The translations under genes and the position numbers were made by a program. The notes below the pieces were generated by a model. It saw nothing but the letters and a program-made list of their open reading frames with translations. It had not been told where the DNA came from and made no database searches. Below are positions 1 to 5,081 of a stretch of 5,081 nucleotides of DNA, piece after piece. Origin of the DNA: JAAYCI01 sp031548875 (lineage in GTDB: Bacteria > Bacillota > Clostridia > Oscillospirales > Ruminococcaceae). Location of the stretch: positions 1 through 5,081 of the forward strand of contig JAVBQQ010000086.1 in the NCBI GenBank assembly GCA_031548875.1, in the 5' to 3' direction. Positions within the stretch are counted from its first letter, which is position 1; each line of letters starts with the position of its first letter.

Positions 1-170
1 TGCGGCGGCTGCTCGTCGGCGCAGTTGCCCGCGCGGGGGCAGCTCGCGCAGCCGCCGCCACAGGTATTGCCGCCTTTCTTGCGGCGGCGCACCAGAAAGA
101 CGACGGCCAGCACGGCCAGTGCCAAAACGACGACGACGATAATGATATCCAGCGGAGAAAGTGTTTGCAT
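1..170 (-). CDS. FeoB-associated Cys-rich membrane protein (3' end beyond window)
   Basis: Small membrane protein that accompanies FeoB in many Firmicutes; it is thought to assist Fe(II) uptake, possibly in the place of FeoC, but its biochemical role is not established. Fifty-six codons are visible before the frame runs off the left edge. Residues 8-27 form one hydrophobic helix rich in Ile, Val, Leu and Ala. A positive stop (RRRKK, 28-32) follows, and then a Gly/Cys-rich tail with Cys37, Cys41, Cys44 and Cys50 (CGGGCASCPRAGNC). The positive-inside rule puts the Cys tail in the cytoplasm. The start is the ATG at 170-168; its ribosome site is weak (GGGG about 11 nt upstream), and the in-frame TTG at 215-213 would add an unlikely N-terminus. 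It lies 59 bp after feoB on the same strand and is very likely co-transcribed. Visible length and Cys pattern fit the family, so the call is good, although the true C-terminus is not seen. Confidence 0.88.
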   Translation of the reverse strand, partial: MQTLSPLDIIIVVVVLALAVLAVVFLVRRRKKGGNTCGGGCASCPRAGNCADEQPP

Positions 171-211
171 ATGGCATCCGGCCCCACGGGCCGCCTCCCG
201 CGCAGGTGCGC

Positions 212-230
212 GCAATAGCCCGGCTGTTGC
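212..230 (-). repeat. Inverted repeat directly after the feoB stop codon
   Basis: On the minus strand GCAACAGC (230-223) pairs with GCTATTGC (219-212) around the loop CGG, with one C-A mismatch; as plus-strand RNA that mismatch becomes a G-U pair. It begins at the last base of the feoB stop. No T-run follows, so it is not a typical terminator. It could protect the feoAB mRNA end or reduce read-through into the small Cys-rich gene. Confidence 0.4.
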
Positions 231-2248
231 TACAGGAACAGCGAGCCGACCTGATATACGAGAAATGCGCACACCCATGCAATGACGCATTGCAGCACGG
301 CTACCCCGGCAGCGGAAAGACTGCTGTCCAGTTCTCGCCGCACGGTGGCGATGGCCGCTACACAGGGGGTGTACAGCAGGATGAACACAAGAAAGCTGAA
401 CGCGGCCAGCGGGGTGAACATAGCCCCCAGCGCTGCGGGCAGGGCCTCCACACTGGTGCCGGCCAGCACGGCCAGCGTGCTTACCACCGCCTCCTTTGCC
501 ATGAAGCCGGTGATGAGCGCCACCGTGGCCTGCCAGAAACCGAAGCCCAGCGGCAGGAAGATGGGTGCGATGAGCCGCGCAAAGCTGGCCAGCATACTCT
601 GTTCCTGGTCGGCCACGGGGTTGATGCGCACGTCGAACGACTGCAGGAACCAGATGACCATGCTGGCGATGAAGATGATGGTGAAGGCACGGGTGAGGAA
701 GTCCTTGGCCTTGTCCCACAACAGTATGGCCACCGTGCGCGGGCTGGGCAGGCGGTAGTTGGGCAGTTCCATCACGAAGGGGACGGGGCGTCCCTTAAAA
801 TAGGGAATGTTTTTCATGATAAGGGCGAGTGCGATGCCAACGAGGATGCCGATGAGGTAGAGTGCCATCATGACAAGCGGCGCCCAACGCGGGAAGAAGG
901 CAGCCGTGAAGGCAGCGTAGATGGGCAGCTTTGCCGAGCAGCTCATGAACGGGGTGAGCAGGATGGTCATCTTGCGGTCGCGCTCGCTGGACAGAGTGCG
1001 CGTGGCCATAGTGGCCGGCACCGTGCACCCAAAGCCCAGCAACATGGGCACGATGCTGCGCCCCGAAAGGCCGATGCGCCGCAGCGGCTTGTCCATCACG
1101 AAGGCTACGCGGGCCATGTAGCCTGAGTCTTCGAGCAGAGAGAGGAACAGGAACAGCACCACGATGATGGGTAGGAAACTGAGCACCGAGCCCACGCCGG
1201 TGAACACGCCATCCACCACAAAGCTGCGCACGACGGGGTTCACCCCCGCGGCTTCCAGGCCGCGGCTCACAAGGCCGGTGAGTGCGTCGATACCGGTGGA
1301 GAGCAGGTCGGACAGTGGCTGCCCGATGACGCCGAAGGTGAGCCAGAACACCAGCAGCATGATGCCGAGGAAGATGGGGATGGCAAAAACGCGGTGGGTG
1401 AGGATAGCGTCAGCGCGCACACTGCGCGCTCGCTCGCGGGTGCTGCCTGTGCGCACCACCGTGTCATGCACCACCCGCTCGATGAACTGGTAGCGCATGT
1501 CGGCCAGGGCGGCCTCACGGTCGGTGCCCAGTTCTTCTTCCATCTCGTGTACCATGTGTTCCACGGTGTCCATCTCGTTTTGGGAGACGTGCAGCCGCTG
1601 CACCATTGGCGCGTCGCCCTCCACCAGCTTTGTGGCGGCAAACCGCCGTGGCACGCCCAGGCGGTCGGCGTGGTCCTCCACGATGTGGGACACGCCGTGG
1701 ATGCACCGGTGCACCGGGCCGTCGCAGAAATCCTCCACCTGGGGCTTCACCCGGTTTTGCGCCGTGGCGATGGCGGTGTCGATGAGTTCGTGGATGCCCT
1801 CGCTCTTGGCGGCCGAGATGGGTACCACCGGGATGCCCAGCCGCTCGGCCAGGGCGTCCACGTCCACCGTGTTGCCATTGGCGCGCATCTCGTCCATCAT
1901 GTTCAGCGCCAGCACGGTGGGGATGGCCAGCTCGATGAGCTGCAGCGTGAGATAGAGGTTGCGCTCGATGTTGGTGGCGTCCACGATGTTGATGATGCCG
2001 TCCGGACGCTCGTCGATAAGAAAATCGCGGGTGACGATCTCCTCCTTGGTATAGGGCGAGAGCGAGTATATGCCTGGCAGGTCCACCACGGTGGCATACT
2101 CGTGGGCGCGGATACGGCCGTCCTTGCGCTCCACCGTGACACCGGGAAAGTTGCCCACATGCTGGTTGGAGCCGGTGAGGTGGTTGAACAGGGTGGTTTT
2201 GCCGCTGTTTTGGTTGCCGGCCAGCGCAAAGACGAGTTTAGGTTGCAT
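230..2248 (-). CDS. feoB: Ferrous iron transport protein B (FeoB), GTPase-coupled Fe(II) permease
   Basis: Inner-membrane Fe(II) importer with a cytoplasmic G domain, 672 residues. The N-terminal GTPase shows every G motif: G1 GNQNSGKT (11-18), the G2 Thr in GNFPGVT (Thr38), G3 DLPG (56-59), G4 NMMD (116-119) and G5 SAAKSEG (from 145). A helical linker rich in acidic and basic residues runs to about 285. The permease part begins near 288 and carries the two gate-type repeats with their conserved cysteines: GFGCTVPA (405-412, Cys408) and SCSAKLP (436-442, Cys437). It also holds the FeoB signature FVMELPNYRLPS (491-502) and a late YTPCVAAIA motif (from 626, Cys629). I chose the ATG at 2248-2246 because GTPase homology begins at once (MQPKLVFALAGN) and AAGGAA lies 9 nt upstream; the open frame continues 38 codons further but those residues are out-of-frame feoA. 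It overlaps feoA by 11 bp, suggesting translational coupling. It ends in TAG. Length is near that of other clostridial FeoB proteins and no key motif is missing. Confidence 0.98.
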   Translation of the reverse strand: MQPKLVFALAGNQNSGKTTLFNHLTGSNQHVGNFPGVTVERKDGRIRAHEYATVVDLPGIYSLSPYTKEEIVTRDFLIDERPDGIINIVDATNIERNLYLTLQLIELAIPTVLALNMMDEMRANGNTVDVDALAERLGIPVVPISAAKSEGIHELIDTAIATAQNRVKPQVEDFCDGPVHRCIHGVSHIVEDHADRLGVPRRFAATKLVEGDAPMVQRLHVSQNEMDTVEHMVHEMEEELGTDREAALADMRYQFIERVVHDTVVRTGSTRERARSVRADAILTHRVFAIPIFLGIMLLVFWLTFGVIGQPLSDLLSTGIDALTGLVSRGLEAAGVNPVVRSFVVDGVFTGVGSVLSFLPIIVVLFLFLSLLEDSGYMARVAFVMDKPLRRIGLSGRSIVPMLLGFGCTVPATMATRTLSSERDRKMTILLTPFMSCSAKLPIYAAFTAAFFPRWAPLVMMALYLIGILVGIALALIMKNIPYFKGRPVPFVMELPNYRLPSPRTVAILLWDKAKDFLTRAFTIIFIASMVIWFLQSFDVRINPVADQEQSMLASFARLIAPIFLPLGFGFWQATVALITGFMAKEAVVSTLAVLAGTSVEALPAALGAMFTPLAAFSFLVFILLYTPCVAAIATVRRELDSSLSAAGVAVLQCVIAWVCAFLVYQVGSLFL

Positions 2249-2510
2249 GGCGTTCGTTTCCTTCCGTGGCGGCCGTCCTGTCGGCCGTCTCGTCGGCCAG
2301 GGTGATGTTGGCGGCGTCTTCCATGCGCAGGGTGAGCGAATAGCCGCGCAATTCCAGCTCAACAGGGTCGCCCATGGGGGCCACCTTGTGCTTCTTCACG
2401 CGGGTGCCGGGCGTGAGGCCCATGTCCAGAAGGCGCCGCCTCAGTGCCCCGGCCCCGCCCACGCGCGCGATGCGCCCGCTGGCGCCCACGGGCAGCTTGT
2501 CAAGTGTCAC
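2238..2510 (-). CDS. feoA: Ferrous iron transport protein A (FeoA)
   Basis: Small cytoplasmic SH3-like partner of FeoB, needed for full Fe(II) uptake in systems where it has been tested; the mechanism is unsettled. Ninety residues. Family signatures are visible: LPVGASGRIARV at the start, RRRLLDMGLTPGTRV (24-38), and the beta-strand block APMGDPVELELRGYSLTLR (44-62), followed by a short polar tail (about 72-90) that makes it slightly longer than the usual 75 or so residues. The start is a GTG at 2510-2508, supported by a strong GGGAGGA 10 nt upstream; no ATG is available at the right place. It is the first gene of the feo operon. The stop (TAA, 2240-2238) lies inside the first codons of feoB. 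The tail is probably a by-product of reading into the feoB translation start region rather than a functional domain. Confidence 0.96.
   Translation of the reverse strand: MTLDKLPVGASGRIARVGGAGALRRRLLDMGLTPGTRVKKHKVAPMGDPVELELRGYSLTLRMEDAANITLADETADRTAATEGNERHAT
2258..2263 (-). promoter_or_regulatory. Ribosome binding site of feoB, inside feoA
   Basis: AAGGAA on the minus strand, 9 nt before the feoB ATG at 2248. It sits within the end of feoA and decides the feoB start against the longer open frame that runs up to 2362. Confidence 0.8.
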
Positions 2511-2520
2511 GGTGTCGTGT

Positions 2521-2527
2521 TCCTCCC
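2521..2527 (-). promoter_or_regulatory. Ribosome binding site of feoA
   Basis: GGGAGGA on the minus strand, 10 nt before the GTG at 2510. It matters because it fixes a non-ATG start for feoA. Confidence 0.85.
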
Positions 2528-2555
2528 AATGAGTTGCCTATTGCTTACTGCTTTT

Positions 2556-2584
2556 ATTATAGCATATGCGTGGAGAAGCTTCAA
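2556..2584 (-). promoter_or_regulatory. Promoter of the feoA-feoB operon
   Basis: On the minus strand, -35 TTGAAG (2584-2579), a spacer of exactly 17 bp and -10 TATAAT (2561-2556, perfect consensus). The predicted transcript starts near 2549, leaving a leader of about 39 nt before feoA. Two perfect 8-bp palindromes lie in it: GAAGCTTC (2575-2582) over the -35 box and GCATATGC (2562-2569) beside the -10 box. Iron-responsive control would be expected for feo genes, but I see no convincing Fur-box or DtxR/IdeR-box consensus; the palindromes are only candidates for operators. Confidence 0.88.
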
Positions 2585-2605
2585 CCGTGCGCGTGCAAGT
2601 TCGCC

Positions 2606-2634
2606 TTGCGAAACACCCCCCGCTGTGGTACACT
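2606..2634 (+). promoter_or_regulatory. Promoter of the glycosyltransferase unit
   Basis: On the plus strand, -35 TTGCGA (2606-2611), a spacer of 17 bp and -10 TACACT (2629-2634). The predicted start of transcription is near 2641, about 70 nt before the glycosyltransferase ATG. It is weaker than the opposing feo promoter by match to consensus. The inverted repeat TTCGC-CTT-GCGAA (2600-2612) covers its -35 box. The two -35 boxes of the divergent pair are 21 bp apart. Confidence 0.72.
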
Positions 2635-2651
2635 AAAAACCAAATGAGAAT

Positions 2652-2686
2652 GGCGCGAAAAGCGGCGGGGCCATGCGCTTTACGCC
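2652..2686 (+). other. Possible stem-loop in the glycosyltransferase mRNA leader
   Basis: AAAGCG (2659-2664) can pair with CGCTTT (2676-2681) across an 11-nt loop, and GGCG (2652-2655) can pair with CGCC (2683-2686) below a small 3x1 internal loop, giving 10 bp in total. It lies between the predicted transcript start and the ribosome site at 2696-2702. No run of T follows, so it is not a terminator. It does not match any riboswitch class I recognise, and short stems are common in GC-rich DNA. Confidence 0.35.
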
Positions 2687-2695
2687 TTTGCGCAC

Positions 2696-2702
2696 AAGGG
2701 AG
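2696..2702 (+). promoter_or_regulatory. Ribosome binding site of the glycosyltransferase
   Basis: AAGGGAG, 8 nt before the ATG at 2711, a good spacing. A second purine run (GGAAGG) abuts the ATG and is too close to be used. Confidence 0.75.
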
Positions 2703-2710
2703 ATGGAAGG

Positions 2711-3775
2711 ATGGCAAGCATCAGCGTCTGCATGATCGTAAAGAACGAGGAGAATACCCTGGCGGGTTGTCTCGATTCGCTGAAAGGGATCGCCGATGAG
2801 ATCATCATTGTGGATACCGGCTCCACCGACAGCACCAAGGAGGTGGCGGGGCGCTATACCTCCCGTGTGTTTGATTTTGAGTGGAGCGATAATTTTGCGG
2901 ATGCACGCAATTTTTCTCTTTCCAAGGCGAGCTGCGACTATATCTACACGGCCGACGCGGACGAGATGATCGACGAGGAGAACCAGGCGCGTTTTGTCCA
3001 GCTGAAGGAGGCCATCCTGCCCGAGGTGGAGGTGGTGGAGGTGGCGTATGCCAACCACGTGGGCAACCGCACCACCGCCAACTTCGACGTGGAGTTCCGC
3101 CCCAAGCTGTTCCGCCGGCTGCGCGCCTTCCAGTTTGTGGATCCCATCCACGAGACATTGCGCACAGACCCCGTCGTTTACCGCAGCAATGTCATCGTGC
3201 ATCATCACCCCACCGGCGGCCACGGCGTGCGTGACCTTGGGCTGTTTGCAAAGCTGGTGGCCAGAGGCATGCGCTTTTCGGGACGGCTGGAGATGATGTA
3301 TGCCCGCGAATTGATGATGGTGGGAGAGCTTGAGGACTTTCGCGCGGCGCGGGGCTATTTTGAAGAGGTGCGCGCCGACCCCACCCGCCCGCCCGAGGTG
3401 CTGCGCCGTGCCGCCTGTGTCCTGGTGCGTTGCGCGGCGCTGGAAAAGGACGGCGATATGTTGCTGCGTTTTGCGGCGCCCGAGCTTGTGGGCCAGCCAC
3501 CCTCCGAGATCTGCTGTTGCCTGGGGGACTATTACCTCAGCATCAACGACGAACAACAGGCGGCCGACTGGTACGCCGCCGCGCTTTCGGGTGCAGAGCC
3601 GGAGTTGGTGGCCGCCACGGTGGGCAGCATCCCGCTGGCCGGGTTGGCCGAATGCTTTGAACGCGCCGGCGACGAGGAGCGCGCCGAGTACTACCGCACC
3701 CGCGCGGAAGAGTGGAACCCCACGGCGCTGGCGGTGGAGCCTCCGCTGGGTGGGGGCCGCCCGGCCGCCGAGTGA
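2711..3775 (+). CDS. Family 2 glycosyltransferase with C-terminal TPR-like domain
   Basis: Predicted cytoplasmic GT-A fold transferase, 354 residues, using a nucleotide-sugar donor. N-terminal catalytic part: ISVCMIVKNEE (4-14), the nucleotide-binding IIIVDTGSTDST (31-42), FEWSDNFADARNFSL (56-70) and the DxD-type metal site ADADE (81-85, Asp82 and Asp84). Downstream family marks are PKLFRR (131-136), PIHE (145-148) and HHHPTGG (164-170). This is the SunS/WaaE-like branch of GT2. From about 195 to 340 the protein is helical and TPR-like, including RAARGYFEEV (211-220), SEICCCLGDYYLS (265-277), AADWYAAALSG (284-294) and LAECFERAGDEERAEYYRTR, as in clostridial GT2-TPR proteins. There is no signal peptide or membrane helix. 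ATG at 2711 has a good ribosome site. It is the first gene of a rightward unit, divergent from feoA, with a membrane protein gene 56 bp downstream. The acceptor could be a peptide, protein or cell-surface glycan; the sequence does not say which. Confidence 0.9.
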   Translation: MASISVCMIVKNEENTLAGCLDSLKGIADEIIIVDTGSTDSTKEVAGRYTSRVFDFEWSDNFADARNFSLSKASCDYIYTADADEMIDEENQARFVQLKEAILPEVEVVEVAYANHVGNRTTANFDVEFRPKLFRRLRAFQFVDPIHETLRTDPVVYRSNVIVHHHPTGGHGVRDLGLFAKLVARGMRFSGRLEMMYARELMMVGELEDFRAARGYFEEVRADPTRPPEVLRRAACVLVRCAALEKDGDMLLRFAAPELVGQPPSEICCCLGDYYLSINDEQQAADWYAAALSGAEPELVAATVGSIPLAGLAECFERAGDEERAEYYRTRAEEWNPTALAVEPPLGGGRPAAE

Positions 3776-3795
3776 CCGTTTGCTGCAATACAAAG

Positions 3796-3814
3796 GCCGG
3801 CCCGGCCCGCCGGC
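3796..3814 (+). repeat. Short GC-rich inverted repeat between the glycosyltransferase and the next gene
   Basis: GCCGGC (3796-3801) and GCCGGC (3809-3814) can form a 6-bp stem with a 7-nt loop, ending just before the purine-rich ribosome site AAGGGG of the next gene. No T-run follows, so read-through is expected. It may only reflect base composition. Confidence 0.35.
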
Positions 3815-3831
3815 AAGGGGAAGAGTGAACC

Positions 3832-4335
3832 TTGAAGAAACACCCGATACTGAAATACCTGCTGCCCATCGCAATCGTGCTGGTGGTCATCGGGGTGCTT
3901 TTGTACCTCCTGCATCCGCTGGCGCCATTGCTGCTGGTGCTGTCGGTGCTCATCCAGGCGCCGCTGGTGTGGCACTATTTTCGCGTATCTTATGCCAAGG
4001 GCTTTCAGCAGCGGGAGCAGGAGCGCAAGCAGCAGTACGAGGAAGATGGCAACGCCGCCGCCTGGCTTGCGCTGGAAGAAGCCGACGCTGCCAGTGTGGG
4101 CTACAAATACTGGGCGCGCGCCTACCGCGATGAAAATGCGCTGAACCGCGCCTGTTTGCTGGTCAAGTTGGGGCGTGGCCAAGAGGCGCAGGCCCTGCTG
4201 GACGGGCTGGAGCCTGCCAAGCTGACCCGCACGAACCGGAATCGATACGGTGGGATCGCGGCGGAATTGCGGGAAGCCGGGACCGGAGCGGAAACGGCGA
4301 CAGAAAACGCGCCCAGCGGCGAGGCAGGTGCATAA
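3832..4335 (+). CDS. Uncharacterised two-helix membrane protein with TPR-like tail
   Basis: I do not recognise a named family. The 167-residue product starts with a short basic end (MKKH) and has two closely spaced membrane helices at about 9-27 and 31-50, separated by HPLAP; both termini are likely cytoplasmic. A charged, Gln-rich linker (GFQQREQERKQQYEED, 57-72) follows. A helical pair at about 74-127 (including NAAAWLALEEA, ALNRACLLVKLGRGQEAQALLDGL) resembles one TPR or Sel1-like unit, then a polar tail rich in Ala, Glu and Gly. The start is a TTG, preceded by AAGGGGAAG; no ATG or GTG in frame fits, and the basic-then-hydrophobic N-terminus supports it. It lies 56 bp after the glycosyltransferase on the same strand with no terminator between, so co-transcription is likely. 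A scaffold or partner role for that enzyme is conceivable but unproven. Base composition matches the neighbours. Confidence 0.8.
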   Translation: MKKHPILKYLLPIAIVLVVIGVLLYLLHPLAPLLLVLSVLIQAPLVWHYFRVSYAKGFQQREQERKQQYEEDGNAAAWLALEEADAASVGYKYWARAYRDENALNRACLLVKLGRGQEAQALLDGLEPAKLTRTNRNRYGGIAAELREAGTGAETATENAPSGEAGA

Positions 4336-4345
4336 CATAAACAAA

Positions 4346-4369
4346 ACGGGGCGCCCGGCGGCGCCCCGT
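4346..4369. terminator. Shared bidirectional terminator hairpin
   Basis: Perfect 10-bp inverted repeat, ACGGGGCGCC (4346-4355) and GGCGCCCCGT (4360-4369), with the tetraloop CGGC. It lies between two convergent stop codons (4335 and 4400). On the minus strand it is followed by a T-rich run (TTTTGTTTATG, counting the T of the stem), a good intrinsic terminator for htpG. On the plus strand the T-run is displaced (GTATGCTTTT), so termination of the glycosyltransferase unit is probably weaker. Confidence 0.88.
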
Positions 4370-4399
4370 GTATGCTTTTGAGAAATGCCGATCGCGCGG

Positions 4400-5081
4400 T
4401 TATTTCGCCAGCAGGTCGCACACTGCGCTGGAGAAGGCCACCGGGTCCTCGATGGGGATGCCTTCGATGAGCAGCGCCTGGTCGTACAAAAGGCCGGCGT
4501 AGGTCTTCACAAGGTCCTTGTCTGTGGCGTACAGGCCCTTCAGCTTTTCGAACACCGGGTGCGAGGCGTTGATCTCCAGCACCTTCCTGCTCTCCACCTT
4601 TTCGCCGGCGGGCATACTGTTCAGCACCTTCTCCATCTCCAGCGAGATGCCCCCGCTGGCCGTGATGATGACCGGGTGGCTCTTCAGCCGGCCGCTGGCC
4701 TTTACCTCGGTCACCTTGCCGCCCAGCGCTTCCTGCATGAAAGTGAACAGCTCGGCGTTCTGCTCGTTCTGCTCCTCCACCTCTTTTACTTCGTCCTCGC
4801 TCTCAAGGCCCAGGTCCTGCCCGGAGATGTTGCGGAACTCCTTTTCGTCATACTGGCGCATGATGCTGAGGGTAAACTCGTCCACCTCGTCGGTGAGCAG
4901 CAGCAGGTCGTAGCCTTTGTCGCGCACCAGCTCCGCCTGGGGCAGCTTTGCAAGCCGTGCGGTGTTGTCGCCGGCGGCGTAGTAGATGTATTTTTGCTCC
5001 TCCGGCATGGCGGCGCGGTACTCGGCCAGCGTGAGGGGCTTGTCCTGCGCGGCCGAGTGGAAGAGCAGCAGGTCCTTGAGG
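4400..5081 (-). CDS. htpG: Molecular chaperone HtpG (Hsp90 family), C-terminal third; 5' end beyond window
   Basis: Bacterial Hsp90, a cytoplasmic homodimeric ATP-dependent chaperone. About 227 of the usual 620-650 residues are present: the end of the middle domain and the whole C-terminal dimerisation domain. The N-terminal ATPase domain is outside the window. The frame enters open at the right edge, reading LKDLLLFHSAAQDKPLTLAEY, then the hallmark MPEEQKYIYYAAG and GYDLLLLTDEVDEFTL. After a typical acidic stretch (SEDEVKEVEEQNEQN) come LKSHPVIITASGGISLEMEKVLN, in the dimerisation region, and the usual end LLIEGIPIEDPVAFSSAVCDLLAK before TAA at 4402-4400. The ATG at 5008-5006 is an internal Met (MPEEQ), not the start. 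As expected for bacterial HtpG there is no MEEVD tail. It converges on the membrane-protein gene with a hairpin terminator between them. No break or frameshift is seen. Confidence 0.97.
   Translation of the reverse strand, partial: LKDLLLFHSAAQDKPLTLAEYRAAMPEEQKYIYYAAGDNTARLAKLPQAELVRDKGYDLLLLTDEVDEFTLSIMRQYDEKEFRNISGQDLGLESEDEVKEVEEQNEQNAELFTFMQEALGGKVTEVKASGRLKSHPVIITASGGISLEMEKVLNSMPAGEKVESRKVLEINASHPVFEKLKGLYATDKDLVKTYAGLLYDQALLIEGIPIEDPVAFSSAVCDLLAK

Noticed and set aside
180..192. GGCCC-CAC-GGGCC hairpin before the small Cys-rich gene.
   Set aside because: Only 5 bp, in very GC-rich DNA, with no T-run; not distinguishable from chance.
161..1126. A 321-codon plus-strand open frame opposite feoB.
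   Set aside because: Composition is an antisense shadow (His, Gly, Arg, Gln runs), with no ribosome site or recognisable domain, and feoB on the other strand is certain.
1394..2305. A 303-codon plus-strand open frame opposite the FeoB GTPase domain.
   Set aside because: It is the complement of the conserved G-domain codons, with no start signal or plausible protein features.
2249..2362. Upstream extension of feoB by 38 codons.
   Set aside because: The added residues are out-of-frame feoA with no FeoB homology, whereas the ATG at 2248 has a good ribosome site and begins directly with the GTPase domain.
2511..2710. Possible canonical Fur box, iron or manganese riboswitch, or small RNA in the largest intergenic region.
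   Set aside because: I found no match to a Fur-type or DtxR-type consensus and no known riboswitch core; the feo leader is only about 39 nt long.
2644..2799. Short plus-strand frame starting at ATG 2644 in the glycosyltransferase leader, a possible upstream ORF.
   Set aside because: There is no ribosome site, it starts within a few bases of the predicted transcript start, and it runs out of frame into the glycosyltransferase; its product is basic and featureless.
3024..3047. GAGGTGG-type tandem repeat within the glycosyltransferase.
   Set aside because: It simply encodes alternating Glu and Val with biased codons in a beta-strand region; too short and imperfect to be a functional repeat.
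2633..3874. A 413-codon open frame on the minus strand opposite the glycosyltransferase.
   Set aside because: It mirrors a well-supported gene, its translation is rich in His, Gly and Arg with no domain, it crosses the glycosyltransferase promoter, and it has no ribosome site. GC-rich coding DNA often leaves such antisense frames open.

Overview
The window is GC-rich chromosomal DNA, probably from a GC-rich Clostridia member such as an Oscillospiraceae/Ruminococcaceae-type gut Firmicute. This lineage is an inference. It rests on strong sigma-A-type promoters and Shine-Dalgarno sites, GTG and TTG starts, the order feoA-feoB-FeoB-associated Cys-rich protein, and the clostridial style of the HtpG and glycosyltransferase sequences. 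I see no phage, transposon, CRISPR or tRNA signal. Six protein genes fill almost the whole window, and the longest gene-free stretch is about 200 bp.

Left part (1-2510, minus strand): a ferrous iron uptake operon. It reads leftward from a consensus-like promoter (TTGAAG-17 bp-TATAAT) through feoA (GTG start), feoB (overlapping feoA by 11 bp) and a small single-pass Cys-rich protein cut by the left edge. FeoB is the GTPase-coupled Fe(II) permease, FeoA is its small SH3-like partner, and the Cys-rich protein is the usual companion where FeoC is absent.

Middle (2511-2710): a compact divergent promoter region. The feo promoter and a rightward promoter (TTGCGA-17 bp-TACACT) lie back to back, with 21 bp between their -35 boxes and several short palindromes on or near the promoter elements. 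The rightward transcript has a leader of about 70 nt that can fold.

Right-middle (2711-4335, plus strand): a probable two-gene unit. It encodes a family 2 glycosyltransferase with a C-terminal TPR-like half, followed by an unrecognised two-helix membrane protein with a short TPR-like cytoplasmic tail and a TTG start. The target of the glycosyltransferase cannot be read from this window.

Right end (4400-5081, minus strand): the C-terminal third of the chaperone HtpG, convergent with the unit above. A perfect 10-bp GC-rich hairpin lies between the two stop codons and can serve as a shared terminator.

Overall this is ordinary housekeeping and nutrient-uptake territory. I found no convincing undescribed system. 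The points most worth a second look are the glycosyltransferase/membrane-protein pair and the divergent promoter region.
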